Shown here: positions 35,269-42,144 of the stretch, one piece after another
Numbering within the stretch: the stretch's first letter is position 1
Layout of the letters: each line of letters opens with the position of its first letter
Notes under the pieces: model-generated
Seen by the model: only the letters and a program-made list of their open reading frames with translations
Database searches by the model: none
Told to the model about the DNA's origin: nothing
NCBI GenBank assembly: GCA_902363375.1
Contig: CABIZX010000005.1
Coordinates: 196,734 to 260,733 of the forward strand
Reading direction: 5' to 3'
DNA from: Clostridiaceae bacterium
GTDB lineage: Bacteria; Bacillota; Clostridia; Clostridiales; Clostridiaceae
Length of the DNA: 64,000 nt
Made by a program: the position numbers and the translations under genes

Positions 35269-36804
35269 ATGAAAAAACAATCGCTTTTAAAAGGAACTAT
35301 GATTTTAGGTATAGCTACAATTTTTGCACGATTTCTAGGATTATTTTTTAGAATACCAATACAAGGTTTGATTGGGGATCAAGGCATGGGATATTATCAA
35401 ATGTCATACCCTTTATATATGACTTTTGTAGCAATAGCCTCAGGTGTACCTATTGCCATGTCAAAACTAATTTCAGAATTTAATGCTCATAATAATACTC
35501 ATGCTGTTAGACAAGTACTTAAACAAACATTTAGAATAATGATTCCTCTAGGTATATTAGCCTCATTTTTAATGTTATACTTTGGAGACAATATTATAAC
35601 TTTATTAAAGTGGGATGAGAAGTCTTATGAATCTTTTATGATTATATCTATAGCACCTATATTTGTATGTATTATGTGTACATTTAAAGGATATTTTCAA
35701 GGACTTCAAAATATGAATAATACGGCCATGGCACAAATCATAGAGCAAATAGGTAGAGTTGTATTTGGAGTATTAGGGGCTTATTTGTTACTTCCTAAAG
35801 GGATTGAGTATGCAGCAGCGGGGGCTGCTTTCGGAACATTAGCAGGGGGAGTACTAGGAAGCATTTATCTAGTAATAAAATATTTTTTTACAAAGCCTAA
35901 ATCTAATAATATAAAAATCAAAGGGAGTAATAAAATATTATCAACTTTAGCACAAGCAGCATTTCCGATATCTATAGGTGCAGCTGTAGGGACAATTATG
36001 TCTTTAATTGATTCAATAATAGTACCTCAAAGACTTTTAGTTGCAGGATACACTGTTCAAGAGAGTGCGGTATTATATGGACAATTTACAGGTAAAGCTA
36101 TGACTCTTCAAAATATACCATTAGCACTTTCCATTGCACTATGTTCAGCCTTAGTACCTATAGTGTCAGAAGTATATTCTATGCATAACCAAAAGGAGCT
36201 ATATAGAAGAGTTAATATGGTATTTAAGCTATCTTTTGTCATAGGAATTCCAAGTGCACTAGGATTATTCTATTTATCAAAGCCTATAATGGGCTTAGTA
36301 TTCATGGGGGACGTGTCTGGTCATGAGATACTTAAATTGTTATCTTTATCAATACCGTTCATTATAATAACTCAGACAACTACCTCACTTTTACAGAGCT
36401 GTGGTAGATATATGAAGCCAGTATATTATCTTGGGATAGGGTGTATATTTAAAATAATTATTACTTATATTCTAGTAGGTAATGGTAATTTTAATATATA
36501 TGGTGCAATAATTGGAAGTATAATAGGGTATGCAGTAACTAGCACTTTAAATTTAATAGAAGTTAAGAGACTGTTAAAAGTAAAGATAAGTATATATGAA
36601 GTATTTATAAAACCTTTATTTGTGTCATTAATTATGATAATATCTGTTGTTTTTATATATAATAATGTCTATAATTATACACAGAGTAATGGAATATCTT
36701 GCTTAACATCTATTTTCTTTGGCGTAGTAATATTTGGAGTATTACTGATTATATTCAGAATATTTACTATTGAAGATGTAAAAGGAAAACTCATTAAAAA
36801 CTAA
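35269..36804 (+). CDS. SpoVB/YabM-like polysaccharide flippase
   Basis: A 511-aa integral membrane protein with about fourteen hydrophobic helices (MOP/MATE superfamily, polysaccharide biosynthesis type). Family features: LKGTMILGIATIFARFLGL at the N-terminus, GDQGMGYYQMSYPLY, and IGAAVGTIMSLIDSIIVPQR. Relatives (SpoVB, YabM, MurJ-like) move lipid-linked glycans or precursors across the membrane, some during cortex synthesis. It starts 11 bases after GAGGAGG and is followed 17 bases later by mazG, as yabM-yabN are in Bacillus. The exact cargo is unknown. Confidence 0.88.
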   Translation: MKKQSLLKGTMILGIATIFARFLGLFFRIPIQGLIGDQGMGYYQMSYPLYMTFVAIASGVPIAMSKLISEFNAHNNTHAVRQVLKQTFRIMIPLGILASFLMLYFGDNIITLLKWDEKSYESFMIISIAPIFVCIMCTFKGYFQGLQNMNNTAMAQIIEQIGRVVFGVLGAYLLLPKGIEYAAAGAAFGTLAGGVLGSIYLVIKYFFTKPKSNNIKIKGSNKILSTLAQAAFPISIGAAVGTIMSLIDSIIVPQRLLVAGYTVQESAVLYGQFTGKAMTLQNIPLALSIALCSALVPIVSEVYSMHNQKELYRRVNMVFKLSFVIGIPSALGLFYLSKPIMGLVFMGDVSGHEILKLLSLSIPFIIITQTTTSLLQSCGRYMKPVYYLGIGCIFKIIITYILVGNGNFNIYGAIIGSIIGYAVTSTLNLIEVKRLLKVKISIYEVFIKPLFVSLIMIISVVFIYNNVYNYTQSNGISCLTSIFFGVVIFGVLLIIFRIFTIEDVKGKLIKN

Positions 36805-36821
36805 AAGAGGAGTAGATTCAA

Positions 36822-38285
36822 ATGATTACAGTGGTTGGGTTAGGACCAGGTTCTAAAGAGGCATTAACCATCGGTGTACTAGAAACTTTAAAGAATAATA
36901 AAAATATATACTTTAGAACAGAGAAGCACCCTAATATTAAATACTTAGAGTCTATGGGTGTAAAATTTAATACTTATGATAGATTTTATGAAGAATATAA
37001 TAATTTTGACCATATATATAAGGCTATTGCAGAAGATCTTATAAAAATTCATGAAAAAGAAGGAGCTTTGGTATATGCAGTACCAGGACATCCTCTTGTG
37101 GCAGAAAAATCTGTAACATTATTATTAGAGCTTTGCAAAGAAAAGGGTATAGAAACTACATTGATGCCATCAGTAAGCTTTGTAGATGCTGTTATAGAAA
37201 GCTTAAAACTTGATCCTATAGAAGGCGTAAAGATAATAGATGCTTTTGATATAAAAGATCAAGTTATGGATAAAAGACTAGGAGTTATAATAACTCAGGT
37301 CTACAATAAGTTCATTGCATCAGAAGTAAAGTTAGCTTTATGTGAGTATTATAGTGATGATAGTGATATATACTTTGTAAGAGCCGCAGGCATACAGGGA
37401 GAAGAGAGTATAAGAAAAATTAAATTATATGATCTAGATAGACAGGAAGATATAGATTATTTAACTTCAATCTATATTCCGAAAGATGTTAAAGGACCTA
37501 AGGATTTTCAAGATTTGCTTAATGTAATGTCCATCCTTAGAAGTGAAGATGGGTGTATGTGGGATTTAGAGCAGACCCATGAATCTTTAAAAAGAGCTTT
37601 AATTGAAGAATGTTATGAAGTTATTGAAGCTATAGATGAAATGGACGATAATAAGCTTATCGAAGAATTGGGGGACTTACTGTTCCAAGTAGTGTTCCAT
37701 GCACAAATTGGTAAAGAAGAAGGTTATTTCAATATAAATGATGTTATAGCAGGCATAACTGAGAAAATGATAAGTAGGCATCCACATATATTTTCAGATG
37801 TAAAGGTTAGAGATACAGAGGAGATATTAGACAATTGGGATCAGATTAAAGTAAAAGAAAAGAATTTCACTAATTATACAGATGAATTAAAGCATATTCC
37901 AAGATGTTTACCAGGGTTAATAAGAGCAGAAAAGGTTCAAAGGAAAGCTGGCAAGGTAGGATTTGATTGGGATGATGTAGAACCAGCTATGGAAAAAGTT
38001 TTAGAAGAGTTACAAGAGATAAAAGATGTATATAAAACTTCAGATGTGTCAAAAATACAGGAAGAAGTAGGAGATTTAATCTTCGCTACAGTAAATATTG
38101 CAAGACTTCTTGACATTGACCCAGAATTTGCAGTAAATTATACTATAGATAAATTTATAAAACGCTTCCAATTTATTGAGGAATCTGGGATTAAAAAGGG
38201 CAGTGATATAAAAACGATGACCTTGGAAGAGATGGAAATCCTATGGAATGAATCTAAAAAACATGATTTATCGCTTAAAAGATAA
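36822..38285 (+). CDS. mazG: MazG-type NTP pyrophosphohydrolase fused to a tetrapyrrole methylase-like domain (YabN)
   Basis: A 487-aa two-part protein. Residues 1-220 resemble SAM-dependent tetrapyrrole methylases (ITVVGLGPGSKEALTIG, VYAVPGHPLVAEKSV). Residues 230-480 hold two MazG helical domains (CMWDLEQTHESLKRALIEEC, EELGDLLFQVVFHA, then EEVGDLIFATVNIARLL with the metal-binding Glu/Asp). MazG removes abnormal NTPs; the role of the methylase domain is unclear. The ATG follows AGAGGAG, 17 bases after the flippase gene. Confidence 0.92.
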   Translation: MITVVGLGPGSKEALTIGVLETLKNNKNIYFRTEKHPNIKYLESMGVKFNTYDRFYEEYNNFDHIYKAIAEDLIKIHEKEGALVYAVPGHPLVAEKSVTLLLELCKEKGIETTLMPSVSFVDAVIESLKLDPIEGVKIIDAFDIKDQVMDKRLGVIITQVYNKFIASEVKLALCEYYSDDSDIYFVRAAGIQGEESIRKIKLYDLDRQEDIDYLTSIYIPKDVKGPKDFQDLLNVMSILRSEDGCMWDLEQTHESLKRALIEECYEVIEAIDEMDDNKLIEELGDLLFQVVFHAQIGKEEGYFNINDVIAGITEKMISRHPHIFSDVKVRDTEEILDNWDQIKVKEKNFTNYTDELKHIPRCLPGLIRAEKVQRKAGKVGFDWDDVEPAMEKVLEELQEIKDVYKTSDVSKIQEEVGDLIFATVNIARLLDIDPEFAVNYTIDKFIKRFQFIEESGIKKGSDIKTMTLEEMEILWNESKKHDLSLKR

Positions 38286-38395
38286 ATTTTTGAAAGAAAA
38301 AGAAGGATTCTAGATAATTTGTAAGAATATTGTAAGTATTATTTTATGTAATAAAAATATAGATTACATAAAATTAACATTAAGGAGGTACTATT

Positions 38396-38671
38396 GTGAA
38401 CAAATCAGAATTAATAGCAAAAATGGCTGAGAAATCAGGACTAACAAAAAAAGATAATGAGACAGTATTAAAGGCATTTATAGAAAGTGTTGAAGAAGCT
38501 CTTGAAGGTGGAGAGAAAGTTCAACTAGTTGGATTTGGTACTTTTGAAACTAGAGAGAGAGCTGCTAGAGTAGGAAGAAATCCAAGAACAAAAGAAGAAA
38601 TACAAATCCCAGCATCTAAAGTTCCTGTTTTTAAAGTAGGAAAAGAATTCAAAGATATAGTAAATAAATAA
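38396..38671 (+). CDS. hup: HU-family DNA-binding protein
   Basis: A 91-aa nucleoid protein of standard length. The helical N-terminus (NKSELIAKMAEKSGLTKKD) is followed by the DNA-binding beta arm with VQLVGFGTFETRERAARVGR, NPRTKEEIQIPASKVPVFKV and the closing helix GKEFKDIVN. It binds and bends DNA without sequence preference. The start is GTG 38396, six bases after AAGGAGGT. It has its own terminator. Confidence 0.96.
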   Translation: MNKSELIAKMAEKSGLTKKDNETVLKAFIESVEEALEGGEKVQLVGFGTFETRERAARVGRNPRTKEEIQIPASKVPVFKVGKEFKDIVNK

Positions 38672-38678
38672 TTATTTG

Positions 38679-38707
38679 AAAAAGCCTAGAAATATTCTGG
38701 GTTTTTT
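38679..38707 (+). terminator. Terminator of the HU gene
   Basis: 13-bp arms (with two G-U pairs) around ATA and ending in T6, eight bases after the stop codon. Confidence 0.8.
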
Positions 38708-38778
38708 CTTCTATTTTAAGGAATACTGGATAAAGTATAAATATATTAAAAATTTTGTATAACCTAAGGGGGTAAATT

Positions 38779-39039
38779 ATGAGATTAGATAAGTACTTAA
38801 AAGTTTCGAGAATAATTAAAAGAAGAACTGTGGCTAAAGATGTATGCGAGAATGGAAGAGTATCAATAAATGGGAAGGTTGCAAAACCAAGCACTACTGT
38901 AAAAGAAGATGATATAATAGAAATTCAATTTGCAAATCAATTGCTTAAAGCAAGAATTATAAATATTGCTAATCACGTTAATAAAGAAGATGCAAAAAGC
39001 ATGTACGATATAATTAGTGGAGAAGAAGACAAGGAATAA
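38779..39039 (+). CDS. rqcP: S4-domain RNA-binding protein RqcP (YabO)
   Basis: An 86-aa protein consisting mainly of an S4 RNA-binding domain (MRLDKYLKVSRIIKRRTVAK, then NGRVSINGKVAKPSTTV). In B. subtilis YabO/RqcP helps RqcH add C-terminal alanine tails on stalled 50S subunits. The ATG follows CTAAGGGGGTAAATT. It sits between HU and yabP as in the Bacillus yab cluster. Confidence 0.9.
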   Translation: MRLDKYLKVSRIIKRRTVAKDVCENGRVSINGKVAKPSTTVKEDDIIEIQFANQLLKARIINIANHVNKEDAKSMYDIISGEEDKE

Positions 39040-39122
39040 ATAATAGTAATAGCATAAATTAATTTTTGGTGAATATATCTTTATAGAAAGCTAATATATT
39101 CTTGAGGTTTAAGGAGGATATT

Positions 39123-39419
39123 ATGGAACAAAATAAGGATATATCATTAGAAAATAAAAAAAGTTTTATTACGTTGGAAAATAGAAAAAAGATGACTTTA
39201 GATGGAGTTTTAGAAATAATAAGTTTTAATGATGAACAAATACTTATTATTACGGTACTAGGGGATATGGATATCAGAGGTGAAGAGCTAAAGATGACCA
39301 AGCTGGATGTTCAAAATGGGGATGTGGTGATAACTGGTAAAATATCTTATATAGTATATACGAGTGAAGAAAAGAGACCAAAGAAACAAAGTAGCATTAT
39401 TTCTAAAATATTCAGGTGA
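39123..39419 (+). CDS. yabP: Sporulation protein YabP
   Basis: A 98-aa YabP/YqfC-family protein of the mother-cell sporulation programme, rich in beta strands (MTLDGVLEIISFNDEQILII, then LGDMDIRGEELKMTKLDVQN, then GDVVITGKISYIVYT). ATG 39123 follows TTTAAGGAGGATATT; the frame is open 21 bases earlier without a usable start. Its stop is seven bases before the yabQ ATG, so the two are one operon. Confidence 0.93.
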   Translation: MEQNKDISLENKKSFITLENRKKMTLDGVLEIISFNDEQILIITVLGDMDIRGEELKMTKLDVQNGDVVITGKISYIVYTSEEKRPKKQSSIISKIFR

Positions 39420-39426
39420 TTAAGTT

Positions 39427-39819
39427 ATGATATTTGATATGGGTAGACAAATAACATTATTTATATTCTCCTTATTTAGTGGAATGCTAGTTGGTATCTT
39501 TTTTGATGTATATAGAGTAATAAGAGGATTTGAAGAGCCGGGAACTGTAATAACAGCCATACAAGATTTATTGTTCTGGATACTCACTGGAATTATAGTA
39601 TTTATTTTTATGATGTATACAAATTATGCTTATATGAGTTTTAATGTATTTGTGTATAATGGTATTGGACTTTTTGTTTATTTTAAGTTATTTAGCCATA
39701 TATTTCTATTAGGGTATGGAAAGATATTGAATGCTATATTAACTATTTTTAGAGTAATGTTTTATTACTTGTTCTATCCTATAAGAATTATTTTTCATAA
39801 AATAATAAAAAAAATATAA
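39427..39819 (+). CDS. yabQ: Sporulation membrane protein YabQ
   Basis: A 130-aa membrane protein with about four hydrophobic segments and the family start region RQITLFIFSLFSGMLVGIFF followed by DVYRVIRGF. In B. subtilis YabQ is needed for spore cortex formation. The ribosome binding site AGGTGAT overlaps the yabP stop, so translation is likely coupled to yabP. Confidence 0.92.
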   Translation: MIFDMGRQITLFIFSLFSGMLVGIFFDVYRVIRGFEEPGTVITAIQDLLFWILTGIIVFIFMMYTNYAYMSFNVFVYNGIGLFVYFKLFSHIFLLGYGKILNAILTIFRVMFYYLFYPIRIIFHKIIKKI

Positions 39820-39943
39820 AATAATAATATTAAGGGTTGAAGAAAATAAAAATTCAAATTACAATATAGCTATAGGCTAATTTGGCTACATAGAACAAGA
39901 TGTATGTCAAAGGCACTACTTGTGATGAGGAAGGATAATCGAT

Positions 39944-40210
39944 ATGAAGAAATTCAGCTTAAAAAAGATAGGTCTTTTACTTATAGCTCTTTATGTAGGA
40001 TTTACGTTTATAAATCAGCAATTAATAATGTTTAGACAGCATAGGGATATTGATAACTATACTTCGGAATTGCAGGCGGTGCAAGAAAAAAATCAAAAGT
40101 TACAGGATGAAATAAAGCTATCAAAGGATAGTAGATATATTGAAAAACTTGCAAGAGAAAAGCTTGGGTTAATTAAAGAAGGAGAATCTCCTGTAATAGA
40201 CAGTAAGTAA
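39944..40210 (+). CDS. divIC: Septum formation initiator, DivIC/FtsB-like
   Basis: An 88-aa bitopic membrane protein: short basic cytosolic start, one membrane helix (about 9-27), a coiled coil (40-65, ELQAVQEKNQKLQDEIKL) and the conserved end YIEKLAREKLGLIKEGE. It joins the cell division complex with DivIB and FtsL. The ATG follows GAGGAAGGATAATCGAT. The position between yabQ and the S1-domain gene matches the Bacillus gene order. Confidence 0.93.
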   Translation: MKKFSLKKIGLLLIALYVGFTFINQQLIMFRQHRDIDNYTSELQAVQEKNQKLQDEIKLSKDSRYIEKLAREKLGLIKEGESPVIDSK

Positions 40211-40290
40211 AATAAAATTTGCTATAATTCATAATATTGATTATAGTATATATAAATTTAAATTATAAATTTAAGGAGGGTCTTTTCAAT

Positions 40291-40707
40291 ATGACCTTAA
40301 AGGCTGGAAGCATTATAGAAGGTAAAGTAGTAAATATCACAAATTTTGGTGCATTTGTTGAAGTGGAGGGAAAAACAGGCTTAGTTCATATATCAGAAGT
40401 GTCTGATGTGTTTGTTAAGAATGTGCATGATCATCTGAAAGAAAATGATGTAGTTAAAGTTAAAGTAATATCTGTAGATGATAATGGCAAGATGAGTCTA
40501 TCAATAAAACAAGCTGGAACACCTAAAAAGTCTTGCAAACCTGTAGACATAGATTGGGAGAAGGAAAAAACTAAGAGTGTAGCTGCAGGAAGCTTTGAAG
40601 ATAGAATGTCAAAATTCTTAAAGGATAGTGAAGAAAGATTTCAAGATCTTAAGAGACATCAAGATGGTGGAAAAGGTAGAGGATACAGTAGAAAAGGATA
40701 TAATTAA
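40291..40707 (+). CDS. S1-domain RNA-binding protein (YabR/GSP13-like)
   Basis: A 138-aa protein. Residues 1-75 are an S1 domain (LKAGSIIEGKVVNITNFGAF, VEGKTGLVHISEVSDVFV, DDNGKMSLSIKQA). The rest is a basic, charged tail ending GGKGRGYSRKGYN. Relatives bind ribosomes or act as general stress proteins. ATG 40291 follows TTAAGGAGGGTC; the frame extends back to 40237 without a ribosome binding site. Confidence 0.88.
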   Translation: MTLKAGSIIEGKVVNITNFGAFVEVEGKTGLVHISEVSDVFVKNVHDHLKENDVVKVKVISVDDNGKMSLSIKQAGTPKKSCKPVDIDWEKEKTKSVAAGSFEDRMSKFLKDSEERFQDLKRHQDGGKGRGYSRKGYN

Positions 40708-40728
40708 ATTTTATACCTAAAGAATTAG

Positions 40729-40750
40729 AGGGTGCTTGTACAGGTACCCT
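40729..40750 (+). terminator. Weak hairpin after the S1-domain gene
   Basis: A 6-bp stem (40729-40734 with 40745-40750) followed by TATTT. Marginal. Confidence 0.35.
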
Positions 40751-40851
40751 TATTTGCTCTACAAAAATTAAAGATAAATATGGATAATATGTTTTGTTTG
40801 AGCAGATTTAAGATAAGGAATAAAAAAATAGAAAAAACTATAGAAATACTG

Positions 40852-40880
40852 TTGACATAGACAATAATATACCATATAAT
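40852..40880 (+). promoter_or_regulatory. Consensus sigma-A promoter of the tRNA cluster
   Basis: TTGACA (40852-40857), 17 bases, TATAAT (40875-40880). Both hexamers match the consensus exactly, 32 bases before the first tRNA, as expected for stable RNA. Confidence 0.88.
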
Positions 40881-40912
40881 AAATATTGTCGCTGAAAGGT
40901 GATAGCAGAAAT

Positions 40913-41001
40913 GCTGGAGTGGCGGAACAGGCAGACGCACAGGACTTAAAATCCTGCGGTGGTTAAACACCGTACCGGTTCGATTCCGGTCTTCAGCACC
41001 A
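40913..41001 (+). tRNA. tRNA-Leu (anticodon TAA), copy 1
   Basis: Acceptor GCTGGAG pairs with CTTCAGC; anticodon stem CAGGA/TCCTG has loop CTTAAAA (anticodon TAA); a long variable arm is typical of Leu; CCA is encoded. First gene of the 282-bp repeat. Confidence 0.95.
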
Positions 41002-41006
41002 AATAA

Positions 41007-41082
41007 CGCGGGGTGGAGCAGTTGGCAGCTCGTCGGGCTCATAACCCGAAGGTCGCAGGTTCAAGTCCTGCCTCCGCAACCA
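41007..41082 (+). tRNA. Initiator tRNA-fMet (anticodon CAT), copy 1
   Basis: Cloverleaf with anticodon loop CTCATAA flanked by GGG/CCC pairs in the anticodon stem and an unpaired C1-A72. Both are hallmarks of initiator tRNA. CCA is encoded. Confidence 0.95.
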
Positions 41083-41085
41083 TGT

Positions 41086-41162
41086 GGCGGAATAGCTCAG
41101 CTGGCTAGAGCATTCGGTTCATACCCGAAGGGTCGTAGGTTCAAGTCCTATTTCCGCTACCA
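41086..41162 (+). tRNA. Elongator tRNA-Met (anticodon CAT), copy 1
   Basis: Cloverleaf with anticodon loop TTCATAC on stem TCGG/CCGA and GCTAGAGCATTCGG as in Firmicute elongator Met. CCA is encoded. An Ile2 identity (lysidine-modified CAT) is less likely from the body sequence. Confidence 0.88.
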
Positions 41163-41194
41163 TATTTTAAAATAAATAAAATGCCAAGTACTAT

Positions 41195-41283
41195 GCTGGA
41201 GTGGCGGAACAGGCAGACGCACAGGACTTAAAATCCTGCGGTGGTTAAACACCGTACCGGTTCGATTCCGGTCTTCAGCACCA
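41195..41283 (+). tRNA. tRNA-Leu (anticodon TAA), copy 2
   Basis: Identical to the gene 282 bases upstream. Confidence 0.95.
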
Positions 41284-41288
41284 AATAA

Positions 41289-41364
41289 CGCGGGGTGGAG
41301 CAGTTGGCAGCTCGTCGGGCTCATAACCCGAAGGTCGCAGGTTCAAGTCCTGCCTCCGCAACCA
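41289..41364 (+). tRNA. Initiator tRNA-fMet (CAT), copy 2
   Basis: Identical to the gene 282 bases upstream, including C1-A72 and the GGG/CCC anticodon stem. Confidence 0.95.
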
Positions 41365-41367
41365 TGT

Positions 41368-41444
41368 GGCGGAATAGCTCAGCTGGCTAGAGCATTCGGT
41401 TCATACCCGAAGGGTCGTAGGTTCAAGTCCTATTTCCGCTACCA
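41368..41444 (+). tRNA. Elongator tRNA-Met (CAT), copy 2
   Basis: Identical to the gene 282 bases upstream. Confidence 0.88.
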
Positions 41445-41476
41445 TATTTTAAAATAAATAAAATGCCAAGTATCAT

Positions 41477-41565
41477 GCTGGAGTGGCGGAACAGGCAGAC
41501 GCACAGGACTTAAAATCCTGCGGTGGTTAAACACCGTACCGGTTCGATTCCGGTCTTCAGCACCA
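41477..41565 (+). tRNA. tRNA-Leu (anticodon TAA), copy 3
   Basis: Identical to copies 1 and 2; starts again exactly 282 bases further on. Confidence 0.95.
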
Positions 41566-41570
41566 AATGA

Positions 41571-41646
41571 CGCGGGGTGGAGCAGTTGGCAGCTCGTCGG
41601 GCTCATAACCCGAAGGTCGCAGGTTCAAGTCCTGCCTCCGCAACCA
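41571..41646 (+). tRNA. Initiator tRNA-fMet (CAT), copy 3
   Basis: Same sequence as copies 1 and 2. The spacer before it has one base change (AAATGA for AAATAA). No third elongator Met follows; a terminator follows instead. Confidence 0.95.
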
Positions 41647-41648
41647 TG

Positions 41649-41678
41649 AAATGGATTGAATGCATATTCAATCCATTT
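41649..41678 (+). terminator. Terminator of the tRNA cluster
   Basis: A perfect 13-bp hairpin (41649-41661 with 41666-41678) with loop GCAT and a T-rich tail, two bases after the last CCA. Confidence 0.88.
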
Positions 41679-41798
41679 TTATTTTATCCAAAATAATCTT
41701 ATAAAATTTAATAAGGGTTAATAATATTTTTATAGGACAAGAATTTTTAATAGTGTTAATAAATAGATTTATTTTAATCTATAAAACTATGGCGCCTA

Positions 41799-41856
41799 AT
41801 TGGAATAATATATTTATGTTTAAAAACAATTTAAAATATAAATATATTATTCCAAT
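41799..41856. repeat. 19-bp perfect inverted repeat in the spoIIE upstream region
   Basis: Arms 41799-41817 and 41838-41856 are perfectly complementary around a 20-nt AT-rich interior, next to a GGCGCC site. It lies about 290 bases before spoIIE, in a 500-base gap that holds no gene. It could be an extra terminator or a binding or cruciform site. Confidence 0.6.
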
Positions 41857-42144
41857 ATTATTTTATGAAAAATATTTTCCCCATGAAACCTTTTTTAAGT
41901 AGTATTCATGACATAAAAATATAGAAAATTAATATATGAATGCATATATGTATATAGATGGTGAAGCTATACTATAAGCCTAATATACTAACAATATAGG
42001 GGGTTTAATCAATAGAGAAAAGAGAAATAAAATGGAAAATGTTGTAATAATATTTATTGTGTTTGCTCCCAGTAAATTACATTTATTTCCACATGCAGTT
42101 GATATAATGAACCTGTAAAAAAAATACAGGTAGGTGGAATTGTT

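Larger units (their letters stand above)
40913..41646 (+). repeat. 282-bp tandem repeat carrying tRNA-Leu, -fMet, -Met (2.6 copies)
   Basis: Units start at 40913, 41195 and 41477. They are almost identical, spacers included; the differences I see are a few bases before each Leu gene (ACTATG/ATCATG) and one in the third Leu-fMet spacer. The last unit stops after fMet. Confidence 0.95.

Noticed and set aside
40725..41042. Minus-strand open frame of 105 codons across the first tRNA-Leu and tRNA-fMet genes
   Set aside because: It runs through the tRNA genes and their promoter on the opposite strand, has no ribosome binding site, and is explained by the tRNA sequence.
40913..41646. Regularly spaced repeats, considered as a CRISPR array
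   Set aside because: The 282-bp period and content are complete tRNA genes; there are no short repeats with unique spacers.
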